Below, in pieces: positions 5,596-13,383 of a stretch of 19,200 nt of DNA. Each line of letters begins with the position of its first letter. Position 1 is the stretch's first letter. A program made the translations under genes and the position numbers. The notes beneath the pieces were generated by a model. It ran no database searches and was not told where the DNA came from. It was given only the letters and a program-made list of their open reading frames with translations. Location: NCBI GenBank assembly GCA_945889575.1, contig CAMDBY010000008.1, positions 1-19,200 of the forward strand. The letters run 5' to 3'. The DNA is from Bifidobacterium breve (GTDB lineage Bacteria; Actinomycetota; Acidimicrobiia; Acidimicrobiales; Ilumatobacteraceae).

Positions 5596-6554
5596 GATTT
5601 ACCGCCCGAAAGTCGTACCAAGTCAGCCACAATTTCATTGCGCACAGATTCAGGAGAAATGACTTCAGCCCGATCGACCATTGCGTACAACCAAGAGCGA
5701 AATGCAACACGATTGCCGCATGACACTTCTACATCAACAGAACCGTCGATGCGTACAGCAACAATTGCATCATCGCCAAGTTCTCGAACGACACCAGGAG
5801 CGATACGGCTGTCAAGGCGCACTACCGCAACTTCTGTGTCTGTGCCAGGAAATGCCTTTGCATCGCGTTCGAATGCAGTTGCAAGATTGAAATCTGCTGG
5901 CCGAACAAAAGACTCTGGCTCGCCAATTGTGGCCCCATCTTCGAAGCGATCAACTCGGTACGTCACTTGCGCTTGACGGTCAGTGTCAAAAGCGACGAGA
6001 TACCAGAACCCGTTGCGAGAGATCAGACCGTACGGATGCACCGTGCGAACGCGGCCGTGATACGGGAACGAGATTTGACAACTTTTTGCGATGGCTGACC
6101 ACAGCAGTGGGAGTTCCTGGGAACGAGCATCAACGTGGGCGACTGTACGAGATGGCGACTCATCGATATCTCCGCCAAGCCATTGGACTGCTTGCTGTCC
6201 CCACTGCGTATCAATCTGAACTAACGCTGCGGCTTGCTGCAGCGCAGAGAGTTCGTCTTCTGTCAGATCAAAATTGATCAGCTTGTATTCAGTGCGATCA
6301 ATGGAATAGGCAGTTTTGCCGGCGTCATTTCCACCAAGTACTTGCATCGTGATGGGCACACCCAGTTTACGTAGTGATTTTTTGTCGCGTTCAAATGCAG
6401 TACGCCGAGCCTCAGCTTTTACTGGATACTGATTCTCCATGTAGTTGCCGATATCTTCCAATGTCAATGGACGATTTGACTCTGTCAGCAATGCGACGAG
6501 ATTCAACATACGTTCCGCTGAATTGATGATGGGCTTCGAAGATGCACTTGCCAT
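5592..6554 (-). CDS. pafB: WYL-domain transcriptional regulator PafB
   Basis: 320 residues. A winged HTH (residues about 12-70, NSAERMLNLVALLTESNRPLTLEDI) is followed by LTEDELSALQQAAALV and a WYL domain: ISFPYHGRVRTVHPYGLISRNG, then FWYLVAFDTDR (W184-Y185-L186) and TYRVDRFED. It is the partner of PafC, and the pair is known in mycobacteria as a DNA-damage-responsive activator. The ATG at 6554 has no Shine-Dalgarno sequence, but TAACCT lies seven bases before it, so a leaderless transcript is likely in addition to any readthrough from pgi, which ends 22 bp upstream. The start at 6554 gives a protein of normal family length. Confidence 0.93.
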   Translation of the reverse strand: MASASSKPIINSAERMLNLVALLTESNRPLTLEDIGNYMENQYPVKAEARRTAFERDKKSLRKLGVPITMQVLGGNDAGKTAYSIDRTEYKLINFDLTEDELSALQQAAALVQIDTQWGQQAVQWLGGDIDESPSRTVAHVDARSQELPLLWSAIAKSCQISFPYHGRVRTVHPYGLISRNGFWYLVAFDTDRQAQVTYRVDRFEDGATIGEPESFVRPADFNLATAFERDAKAFPGTDTEVAVVRLDSRIAPGVVRELGDDAIVAVRIDGSVDVEVSCGNRVAFRSWLYAMVDRAEVISPESVRNEIVADLVRLSGGKS

Positions 6555-6561
6555 TGCAGGC

Positions 6562-6567
6562 AGGTTA
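6562..6567 (-). promoter_or_regulatory. Candidate -10 of pafB, leaderless type
   Basis: TAACCT on the minus strand, exactly seven bases before the pafB ATG. It lies in the 22-bp gap after pgi and would give pafBC its own promoter. Confidence 0.5.
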
Positions 6568-6576
6568 TCCCCTTTG

Positions 6577-8133
6577 TTATTGGTTGCGTTGCAGTTTTTT
6601 TCGTATTGATATATACCAATTCAGCAAGGGGTGTGTCATAGTTTTTGTGTCAGGTTGAGAGCCGCCAGATTTAATTGCTTTGGCGGCATCTACGGCCAAG
6701 ATCTTGCCTAATTCCACTCCCCACTGGTCAAAACTATTGATGCCCATGAGCCAGCCTTGAATGACTGCCGAATGTTCATACATCGCGATTAAAGAACCAA
6801 GCCCTCGTGGGCTGAGTTCGTCAAGAATCAGAACACTGCTTGGTCGATTACCTTCAAATGTCTTGTGTGGTTCATCATGCACTCGACCTGCAGCCAATGC
6901 TTCAGATTGGGCAATCACATTGGCAAACAACAAGTCGTGTGCTTCATCATCTGTGCCAAGAGAAGTCGCCGTTGTCACAAACTCAACAGGCACTACTTGG
7001 GTTCCCTGGTGCAGCATTTGAAAAAATGCATGCTGGCCATTCGTTCCTGCTTCACCCCAGACCACAGGGCTCGTGCCGCCGAGAACTGAACGACCATCAA
7101 CCCCGACAGATTTTCCATTGCTCTCCATCACGAGCTGTTGAAGATATGCGGGCAGTCGCGACAAGTCATGGCTGTACGGAATTACGGCAACCGTCGGAAA
7201 CGAATGGAGAGCGCTATTCATCCACCACATCAAGGCATGCACCACCGGCAAATTGTGTTCCGTCGGCGCCGTCACGACGTGGCTGTCCATATCGGCCATT
7301 CCGGCGAGAAATTCACTGAATTGGTCTGCCCCAATTGCGCACATGACCGGAAACCCAATCACCGACGACAACGAAAAACGACCGCCAACCCAGTCAAAGA
7401 ACTCCAGGCAATGTTCCTTCTTGATGCCCCAATTCAGAGCAGCCTCGGTATGCGACGTTGCGGCCACAAAATGGTGCGTCCAATCCGGAACATTTGTCTG
7501 TATCCACCGGCGTGCACGTTCTGCATTGTGCATCGTTTCAAGAGTGGTAAATGTTTTTGATGAAATGACAAACAACGTGGTTTCAGGATGTGCACCGTGC
7601 AATGCCTCGTCAAGATCTGCTGCATCAATATTGGAAACGAATTTCACAACAGGTCCGTTGGCGAACCGCCGTAGCGCACGTGTAACCATTGCTGGACCAA
7701 GATCGCTACCACCGATACCAATATTGATAACCGTCGCAAACTGTTTACCACTTGCGCCACATACTGAGCCAGAGCGCACACCATCGGCCACCGCCTTTGC
7801 TCGCTCTAATTGCCCGGACGCTTGCTGAGCCATTGGCGATGACGTGGCTGGCGCACGCAATGCCATGTGCCCGACCGCGCGGTCTTCAGTGATATTCATA
7901 ATGTCACCAGCCATCATCTTTTTGAATGAACCTTGAATATCCGCAACGTCAGCTACGTGAAGCAGTGCTTCATACAAGGTCTTGTTGATGCGTTGACGGG
8001 AGAAGTCCGCATGAATTCCGCAGGCATCCACTGTCAACCATTCACTACGGACGGGATCTGCGTGAAACAGGTCAGCGAGTGGTGCGACACCGTGAGTCAG
8101 ATTCTTCAGCGAATGAAATACCTCGGCGTCCAT
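6577..8133 (-). CDS. pgi: Glucose-6-phosphate isomerase
   Basis: 518 residues, slightly shorter than the E. coli enzyme (about 549). It interconverts glucose 6-phosphate and fructose 6-phosphate in the cytoplasm. Two SIS domains are seen: INIGIGGSDLGP (136-147), SSKTFTTLET, the first family signature DWVGGRFSLSSVIG (247-260), catalytic E337 in LVMESNG, H368 in GTNGQHAFF, and the second signature NSFDQWGVELGK with K477. All key residues are present. The gene starts nine bases after the tetR stop and ends 22 bp before pafB, so it sits in the middle of a five-gene same-strand run. No obvious Shine-Dalgarno sequence precedes the ATG at 8133, so coupling to tetR is possible. Confidence 0.97.
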   Translation of the reverse strand: MDAEVFHSLKNLTHGVAPLADLFHADPVRSEWLTVDACGIHADFSRQRINKTLYEALLHVADVADIQGSFKKMMAGDIMNITEDRAVGHMALRAPATSSPMAQQASGQLERAKAVADGVRSGSVCGASGKQFATVINIGIGGSDLGPAMVTRALRRFANGPVVKFVSNIDAADLDEALHGAHPETTLFVISSKTFTTLETMHNAERARRWIQTNVPDWTHHFVAATSHTEAALNWGIKKEHCLEFFDWVGGRFSLSSVIGFPVMCAIGADQFSEFLAGMADMDSHVVTAPTEHNLPVVHALMWWMNSALHSFPTVAVIPYSHDLSRLPAYLQQLVMESNGKSVGVDGRSVLGGTSPVVWGEAGTNGQHAFFQMLHQGTQVVPVEFVTTATSLGTDDEAHDLLFANVIAQSEALAAGRVHDEPHKTFEGNRPSSVLILDELSPRGLGSLIAMYEHSAVIQGWLMGINSFDQWGVELGKILAVDAAKAIKSGGSQPDTKTMTHPLLNWYISIRKKLQRNQ

Positions 8134-8142
8134 GACGCCAAC

Positions 8143-8787
8143 TTACTTCTGTGCAGCAGTATGAATCAGTCTTAAGAAGGCAGCAGCCACTGCAACATGG
8201 CGTGATTGGTCTCCTCGAGCACTCATTCTGCCTAATCCGGCCAGAACAGAGGACACTAGATCGGCGAATGACTGCACTGTTGTGCCCTGCAAGATTTGAT
8301 CAGTCTCTTTTGCCGTCGTAATGAGGTCAATAATATTTCGACCAAATTCCTTGCCGAAGGCATCGGTACCTTTCGACACTTCGGGGTGCTTTTGTACTAC
8401 TGCCGAAATACCCGTGATGAATCCGACAGTAGAAGGGGCGCTTTCCCCCAGTGTTCCGACTTCTGCAAACAGTGCAACAAGCCGTGCCTCAAGAGTGGTC
8501 TCAGATGCCTTCACTCGAGCAAAAACATCCACAAAAATTTCAGTGATGGAATCACACACCGCAATGTAAATATCTACCTTCGAAGGAAAGTAGTGATACA
8601 ACGCCGCACTAGACACTTGCGCTGTCTCGGCAATCTCGCGATTCGTTGTGCATTCGAATCCCTCTGCTGCAAAACGTTCACGCGCACAAAGCACAATGCG
8701 ATCGTGAGTGTCTGTGGAATCCGTGTCCGCAGGTCGTCCACGCTTGCGACTGGCCTCTGCGCTCTTGTTCATTGATTGTTCAGCCAT
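8143..8787 (-). CDS. TetR family transcriptional regulator
   Basis: 214 residues from the ATG at 8787 (a TTG at 8793 would add two residues). A basic N-terminus (ASRKRGRPAD) is followed by a TetR HTH: RIVLCARERFAAEGFECTTN, REIAETAQVSSAALYHYFPS and the usual K(V/E)D start of helix 4. The C-terminal ligand-binding half is helical and not diagnostic. It lies between bioY (33 bp upstream) and pgi (9 bp downstream) in one direction. In other Actinobacteria a TetR regulator, BioQ, controls biotin genes including bioY, so a link to biotin uptake is a fair hypothesis, but sequence alone does not prove it. No Shine-Dalgarno sequence is seen; CATACT lies five bases before the ATG. Confidence 0.88.
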   Translation of the reverse strand: MAEQSMNKSAEASRKRGRPADTDSTDTHDRIVLCARERFAAEGFECTTNREIAETAQVSSAALYHYFPSKVDIYIAVCDSITEIFVDVFARVKASETTLEARLVALFAEVGTLGESAPSTVGFITGISAVVQKHPEVSKGTDAFGKEFGRNIIDLITTAKETDQILQGTTVQSFADLVSSVLAGLGRMSARGDQSRHVAVAAAFLRLIHTAAQK

Positions 8788-8820
8788 ACCCAAGTATGAC
8801 CCAGCCGTGCCTCTGGAGGT

Positions 8821-9432
8821 TTAGCGTGGCTTTGCGTAATACAAAGCCCAGCCAACGGGGCTGACTAGTGCTGCCAGAACCAACTTCACTGCGTCACCTG
8901 CAAGGAACGGAGCCACACCAAGAGTGATGGCATTTGTGTCTCCAGTGGCAACCGGGACACCAATTGAATGTGCCAGCCACATCGCGCCAAAGAAATAAAT
9001 TACAGCGGTGCTCAAGGCCATTGCTGATAAAGACGTTACGAAGTTGCGGTCATCGCGACGATCGGCATACCAACCCACAATGCCTGCAGCAGCAACGAAA
9101 CCGACGAAGTAGCCAAACGTTGATCCTGTTGCACGACTCCAGCCACCTGATGCATCAGCATAAAAAGGCAATCCGATTGCGCCAAGTAGCCAGTAGAGCG
9201 CCTGACTGGCAATCGCGCGGCGTGAACCTAGCGCACCACCTACAGCTAATACGGCAAATGTTTGACCAGTAATAGGCACGGGCGTGAAACCAAGATGAAC
9301 AACTATTTGGGCACACAAAGCAGTGAACAATGCTCCGCCCACGACGAGCGTGACATCACGCGCCACTGACTTTTCCATGATGCGTGGCATCGGAATGAGG
9401 TCTGTAAGAACGGTTGGTACTGCGTTTGACAT
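8821..9432 (-). CDS. bioY: BioY biotin transporter, substrate-binding S component
   Basis: 203 residues, about six hydrophobic helices. The family pattern is clear: VVHLGFTPVPITGQTFAVLAVGG, then ASQALYWLLGAIGLPFYADASGG and GSTFGYFVGF, with a final helix ending VGWALYYAKPR. BioY is the integral membrane biotin-binding unit of an ECF-type transporter; it works with EcfT and ATPase subunits, or in some bacteria alone. No bioM or bioN lies next to it here, so it would need a shared energy module from elsewhere or act alone. The ATG at 9432 has no Shine-Dalgarno sequence, but TAGCGT lies seven bases before it, which suggests a leaderless transcript. It is the first gene of the bioY-tetR-pgi-pafB-pafC run and is divergent from the Ppx gene. 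Confidence 0.95.
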   Translation of the reverse strand: MSNAVPTVLTDLIPMPRIMEKSVARDVTLVVGGALFTALCAQIVVHLGFTPVPITGQTFAVLAVGGALGSRRAIASQALYWLLGAIGLPFYADASGGWSRATGSTFGYFVGFVAAAGIVGWYADRRDDRNFVTSLSAMALSTAVIYFFGAMWLAHSIGVPVATGDTNAITLGVAPFLAGDAVKLVLAALVSPVGWALYYAKPR

Positions 9433-9439
9433 TCCAGTT

Positions 9440-9445
9440 ACGCTA
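9440..9445 (-). promoter_or_regulatory. Candidate -10 of bioY, leaderless type
   Basis: TAGCGT on the minus strand, seven bases before the ATG at 9432. A short palindrome TTCATGAA (9457-9464) lies about where the -35 would be and is a possible operator. Confidence 0.5.
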
Positions 9446-9497
9446 CTACGGTGACATTCATGAAAATCAGTTTTGCCATGTGGACCATTGTCACATC

Positions 9498-11042
9498 ATG
9501 AACTTTTCGACACGCATCATTGCCGCCATAGATATCGGCACCAACAGCATTCACATGGTTGTCGCAAAAGTTAGTGAGTCCGGCTTCGAGGTCATTGCTC
9601 GCGAAAAAGACAATACGCGCCTCGGCGAAGGCGGTGGCGACATGAAAATGTTGAGCCCCGAGGCTATGGAACGAGGCATCGAAGCATTGCGACACATGCG
9701 GCGTGTCGCTGATGCGCACCGAGCAAGTGTCTTTGCAGTTGCAACGAGTGCTGTACGCGAAGCCAAGAACTCCTCAGACTTCGTCGACCGAGTTTCTAAC
9801 GAGGCCGGAATTGATATTGAGATCATCTCAGGAGTCGAAGAAGCGCGACTCATCCACCTCGGAGTTTTACAAGCTCTTCCCCTTTCCGACAAACGTTCAC
9901 TACTGATTGATATCGGCGGCGGATCAACAGAAGTTGTAATTTTTGACCACACAGAAGAACTGTTTGTTCGCAGTTTCAAAATTGGTGCTGTGCGATTGTC
10001 CAATCGCTTCTTTCCAAATGGTTCAACGCACCCTGCCTCAGTTTCTTCGTGCTCCAAATTTATTGCATCAACGGTTGAACCCGTAAAGCGAGAAGTTCTC
10101 AAGATCGGTCATGAAGTCGCAATCGTTTCATCAGGCACTGGCGAGACCCTTGCTCGAATGTGTTGGATGTTGACACACGACGAAACACCTCGATCAATGA
10201 ACGGTGTCACCTTTACTGCCGAAGAACTCCATCAGGTCACCAGAATGATTGCTTTGTCGACACTTGTTGAGCGATCACAGTTGGAAGGTCTTGAGGCTGA
10301 TCGTGTCGACATCATTTTGGCTGGTGCATTAATTCTCGACACTTTGGCTAATTCATTCTCAATAACTTCATTTACGTATTGCGACTATGCCCTGCGAGAA
10401 GGTGTACTGCTCGATGCCGCACAACGGTTAGACCCCGACGTCAACAACGACCTACACAATGTTGCTATTCAGAGTGCCCGAAAGTTAGCCGAGCGGTGCG
10501 ATGACGACCCTTCCCACAGCCTCAAGGTTGCCCACCTGTCGTGCATGCTCTTTGATGAGTTGTCACATTTATATGAACTAGACCCTCATCATCGTTTGTA
10601 CTTAGAGGCTGCAGCCGTGCTCGCCAATGTTGGGTTGATTGTCTCTCACGCTCGGCACCACCTTCATACCTATTACATCGTGCGCAATGCAGACCTAGTC
10701 GGTTTCACTGACCACGAAATTGAATTGATAGCTCAAATAGCTCGCTACCACCGAAAGAGCGAACCGAAACTTCAACATGCTGCGTTTGCTGCGCTATCGG
10801 AAACAGACCAACATGCAGTTCGTATGTTGTCGGCGATTTTGCGGATTGCAATCGGACTAGACCGCACACATGACGGCCGCACAACGTCGGTGTCTATCAG
10901 TCAGAAGAACACATCATTGCAAATTGCTCTTCATGGCAAAAAACGCGCTGACCTTGATTTGAACCTATATGCCACGCAACAGCGCACAGCGCTTCTTGCT
11001 GACGTATTTGAATGCACCGTCACAGTTGCAATCGCTACCTAA
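9498..11042 (+). CDS. Ppx/GppA family exopolyphosphatase or pppGpp phosphatase, long form
   Basis: 514 residues from the ATG at 9498. The N-terminal ASKHA domain has IDIGTNSIHM (D12), AVATSAVREAKN, the catalytic-loop SGVEEARLIH (E114/E115) and IDIGGGSTEVV (138-147). After residue about 300 comes a helical HD-like domain with SHSLKVAHLSCMLFDEL, LYLEAAAVLANVGL and ARYHRKSEPK, as in the long E. coli Ppx and GppA. The enzyme cleaves polyphosphate or the pppGpp gamma phosphate; the sequence does not decide between them. An upstream frame from 9414 would overlap bioY and is not conserved, so ATG 9498 before the conserved RIIAAIDIGTNS is chosen. Its stop overlaps the stop of the L,D-transpeptidase gene by 4 bp on the opposite strand. 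Confidence 0.93.
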   Translation: MNFSTRIIAAIDIGTNSIHMVVAKVSESGFEVIAREKDNTRLGEGGGDMKMLSPEAMERGIEALRHMRRVADAHRASVFAVATSAVREAKNSSDFVDRVSNEAGIDIEIISGVEEARLIHLGVLQALPLSDKRSLLIDIGGGSTEVVIFDHTEELFVRSFKIGAVRLSNRFFPNGSTHPASVSSCSKFIASTVEPVKREVLKIGHEVAIVSSGTGETLARMCWMLTHDETPRSMNGVTFTAEELHQVTRMIALSTLVERSQLEGLEADRVDIILAGALILDTLANSFSITSFTYCDYALREGVLLDAAQRLDPDVNNDLHNVAIQSARKLAERCDDDPSHSLKVAHLSCMLFDELSHLYELDPHHRLYLEAAAVLANVGLIVSHARHHLHTYYIVRNADLVGFTDHEIELIAQIARYHRKSEPKLQHAAFAALSETDQHAVRMLSAILRIAIGLDRTHDGRTTSVSISQKNTSLQIALHGKKRADLDLNLYATQQRTALLADVFECTVTVAIAT

Positions 11043-12124
11043 GAAGGGACCACCGGCGCTGTAGTTGTAACCCCTACAGGAGCAACCGTCGTTTTCGGCA
11101 CTGTTGACTTCGGCGCAACCGTCGTGCTTGTCGCTACGGGCACAGTCGACGTTGTTGTGGAAGTCGATGTCGTAGTGGTGTAGTTCGGATCTTTCTTGTC
11201 CCATGGTGGTGCAATAGATCCGTAATCCTCGGGCTCTTTCACTCCGTCAAACACATATACACGGTCGTTGTATTGCACCAATGCAGGAAAGTAGTTCGAC
11301 ACAAAGATGGGAATGCGCACGCAGCCATGCGATGCAGGTTCTTTAGGCACCATCATTGCGCCGTGGATTGCAATGCCAAAGTTGAAATACACCGGGTTCC
11401 ACATGGTGCCCAACTTGCTTTCGCGTAGTCCGAGTTTGCGGTTGTAAAAGTAATAAATACCGCCAGGAGTTATCGCTTCTCCACACACACCTGTTTTGAT
11501 AGCCACGCCGCCCTTGTTGCCTTCTTCGCCTGGGTCAATAGTCACTTCTTCACACCATTTCTGGCCAGTACCAGTTGAAATATGAGTTACTAGCAAAAGT
11601 TGTTGCCCCTTAAAGACAGCCATTACCTGTTCGGGCAAATACACCTCAACATGATTTGGGGTTCCGGGTTGGCGACGCGGCGTAATGGTCACGTCACCTC
11701 GCATTGAATCCCACAAAACAGGTGTCACAAAATCAACCAAAGTATCGCGTGTCATCTTTTGCACAAGTGCTTGGAACGCCCACACAGCCATCGTTGTGTC
11801 ACCGCCATACACGCCATCAATGCGGCCCGGATCGAAATGCAAATCTTTGAGGCGCTGTTGCAAACGGCGAACATCAGCGCCTTTCATGCCGTCTCTGATT
11901 GTGCGAGACAATGTGTAACAGGTGATTGGTGCATCTGCTGGGCAGAACCCCGGCGTAGTCACCGCCGTCGTTGTAGTTGTTGTGGGACTCTGGTTGTTGT
12001 TGGCGACCGCAACCCCAGTGCCGACAGTTACAAATAGCACTGACGTAATGATTGCTTGACGCCATCTCACCCACCACGACTGGTGCACCGGCATTGCGAT
12101 TTCGGGTTCAAGTGGTTCAGACAC
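11039..12124 (-). CDS. Membrane-anchored L,D-transpeptidase with peptidoglycan-binding domain
   Basis: 361 residues. A short cytoplasmic start is followed by a hydrophobic helix at 24-41 (AIITSVLFVTVGTGVAVA), a Thr-rich linker, a PG_binding_1 domain at about 77-120 (MKGADVRRLQQRLKDLHFD) and a YkuD catalytic domain at about 158-293 with the HG...SHGCVR motif (H254, S265-R270, catalytic C268). Such enzymes make 3-3 cross-links in the cell wall outside the membrane. The last 45 residues are a Thr/Ser/Val/Pro tail (TTTTSTSTTTSTVPVATST), probably an extended, exposed linker. The start is GTG 12124, with TAGCGT nine bases upstream; ATG 12094 (MPVHQSWW) is an alternative that keeps the membrane helix. 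It lies downstream of the glycosyltransferase gene on the same strand. Confidence 0.93.
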   Translation of the reverse strand: MSEPLEPEIAMPVHQSWWVRWRQAIITSVLFVTVGTGVAVANNNQSPTTTTTTAVTTPGFCPADAPITCYTLSRTIRDGMKGADVRRLQQRLKDLHFDPGRIDGVYGGDTTMAVWAFQALVQKMTRDTLVDFVTPVLWDSMRGDVTITPRRQPGTPNHVEVYLPEQVMAVFKGQQLLLVTHISTGTGQKWCEEVTIDPGEEGNKGGVAIKTGVCGEAITPGGIYYFYNRKLGLRESKLGTMWNPVYFNFGIAIHGAMMVPKEPASHGCVRIPIFVSNYFPALVQYNDRVYVFDGVKEPEDYGSIAPPWDKKDPNYTTTTSTSTTTSTVPVATSTTVAPKSTVPKTTVAPVGVTTTAPVVPS

Positions 12125-12133
12125 AGCACCGAA

Positions 12134-12139
12134 ACGCTA
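12134..12139 (-). promoter_or_regulatory. Candidate -10 of the L,D-transpeptidase gene
   Basis: TAGCGT on the minus strand, nine bases before the GTG at 12124, in the 44-bp gap after the glycosyltransferase gene. It would give a leader of about two bases. Confidence 0.45.
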
Positions 12140-12168
12140 CCAACGCTGGGGGCGCCTCAACCTTCAGC

Positions 12169-12912
12169 CTAAACAACGGGCGAAATGCCTCGAATTTCAC
12201 GACGAAGTTGGCGCGCTTCCTTCAAAATCTTCAGGATTACGGAAGGAGACGACAATGTCGAAACCCCACGAGTACGAGGGAAATAGTCGACCCCAAATTG
12301 AATGACCGAATACCCGAACTTTTGAGCCTTCACCACTAGTTCGGCGTCGATGAAGGACCCTTCGCTCTTCAGTTCAACATGATCAAAAATACGAGTACGG
12401 CACAACTTGAAGGCAAAGTTGATATCGCGCATACGAATACCAAACAACACTCGAACCATCACGTTGTAGAAGAACGAATACACCGTGCGCACGTAGCCTT
12501 CTCCGGTGCGATCAAACCTGTAGGCACTAACTACATCTGCGTTGTAGTAGCGAAGTAGCCGCATTGCTTTGTGGACATCATGCATATCAAACGGCAAGTC
12601 CGCATCGGTGTACAGAACCAAGTCGCCAGTAGCTGCCGCATACCCTGACTTCATAGAACCACCAAGCTTGCGGTTCTCGGGGTGGTGTACAACTTTTACT
12701 CGCGGATCTTGTACCGCTAATCGTTGTGCAATTTCGAGTGTGCCGTCTGTTGACGCATCGTCAATAACAATCATTTCGTAATCAGTAATGTCGCCTTGTG
12801 CCATGAGGTCTTCGCACTCTTCACGCGCTGCATCAATTGCACGTTCGATGTACGACTCTTCATTCCACATGGGAAAAAAGATTGACAACTTACTGAATGG
12901 CGACTTTTCCAT
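12169..12912 (-). CDS. Family 2 glycosyltransferase, dolichol-/polyprenyl-phosphate sugar synthase-like
   Basis: 247 residues, one GT-A domain. The start LSIFFPMWNEESYIERAID and the motifs VIDDASTDGTLEIA (nucleotide binding) and LYTDADLPFD (the metal-binding DAD) are typical of GT2 enzymes of the DPM1/DPG synthase type. The later DINFAFKLCRTRIFD and GSFIDAELVVKAQKFGY segments also fit this group. Members transfer a sugar from a nucleotide donor to polyprenyl phosphate at the inner face of the membrane; donor and acceptor here are unknown. No C-terminal membrane helices are present. The ATG at 12912 has TAGCCT eight bases upstream and no Shine-Dalgarno sequence. It diverges from the four-helix membrane protein gene, 62 bp apart. 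Confidence 0.92.
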   Translation of the reverse strand: MEKSPFSKLSIFFPMWNEESYIERAIDAAREECEDLMAQGDITDYEMIVIDDASTDGTLEIAQRLAVQDPRVKVVHHPENRKLGGSMKSGYAAATGDLVLYTDADLPFDMHDVHKAMRLLRYYNADVVSAYRFDRTGEGYVRTVYSFFYNVMVRVLFGIRMRDINFAFKLCRTRIFDHVELKSEGSFIDAELVVKAQKFGYSVIQFGVDYFPRTRGVSTLSSPSVILKILKEARQLRREIRGISPVV

Positions 12913-12920
12913 ACGCTTGC

Positions 12921-12926
12921 AGGCTA
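12921..12926 (-). promoter_or_regulatory. Candidate -10 of the glycosyltransferase gene, leaderless type
   Basis: TAGCCT on the minus strand, eight bases before the ATG at 12912. The same hexamer at the same distance precedes the bL37-like gene. Confidence 0.5.
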
Positions 12927-12961
12927 TCCATAGGTGTCACTCCCCACAGGGGCAGGCTGAG

Positions 12962-12967
12962 TACGGT
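12962..12967 (+). promoter_or_regulatory. Candidate -10 of the four-helix membrane protein gene, leaderless type
   Basis: TACGGT, seven bases before the ATG at 12975. With the oppositely directed TAGCCT at 12921 it makes a compact divergent promoter pair. Confidence 0.5.
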
Positions 12968-12974
12968 GGCGAGT

Positions 12975-13379
12975 ATGGATTTCGATACTCCCCCCACGCC
13001 GATCGAGGTGCTTCCGAGCGACGGATGGCGAACCGTCTCTACCATCACGTGGGCTGGCGTATTCGGGGCGTTGCTTGCAGTCGCTATTTCTAGCCGCACC
13101 ATCGGACGACCCATTTGGTGGCTGGGGCCATCCTCAGCACCTGCATCGCCGTTTCTCATCACAATTCCCCTTGCCATCGTCCTCATTCCTCTAGTAGCCA
13201 CGTTGCGCTCTCCGCGTCGTATGACAACCGCCAGCTGGGTCTGCTCGCTTGCGCTGATAGCAACAGGAATTGCAGAACTTGCATCAAACCCCGCCGTCTC
13301 CATTGCTGTTGTAGTCATTGGTGTTGCAGCCTTGATGGAATCCATCGCTGTAGTAGTGGTCATGCGCCAGTACCGTTAA
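12975..13379 (+). CDS. Predicted four-helix integral membrane protein of unknown function
   Basis: 134 residues from the ATG at 12975; a frame from 12897 would overlap the divergent glycosyltransferase gene and lacks a start signal. Four hydrophobic segments are seen: ITWAGVFGALLAVAI, FLITIPLAIVLIPLVATL, TTASWVCSLALIATGIAELA and AVSIAVVVIGVAALMESI. Between helices 1 and 2 lies a proline/tryptophan-rich loop, and a short basic loop SPRRM separates helices 2 and 3. I do not recognise the family. It ends four bases before argG, and the argG -10 hexamer candidate is formed by its last two sense codons, so the genes are probably co-transcribed and argG may also have its own start. There is no sequence sign of an arginine-related role. 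Confidence 0.75.
   Translation: MDFDTPPTPIEVLPSDGWRTVSTITWAGVFGALLAVAISSRTIGRPIWWLGPSSAPASPFLITIPLAIVLIPLVATLRSPRRMTTASWVCSLALIATGIAELASNPAVSIAVVVIGVAALMESIAVVVVMRQYR
13371..13376 (+). promoter_or_regulatory. Candidate -10 of argG inside the end of the preceding gene
   Basis: TACCGT, seven bases before the argG ATG at 13384, made by the final Tyr and Arg codons of the membrane protein gene. No arginine-repressor box was recognised by eye in this gap. Confidence 0.45.
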
Positions 13380-13383
13380 GGGA

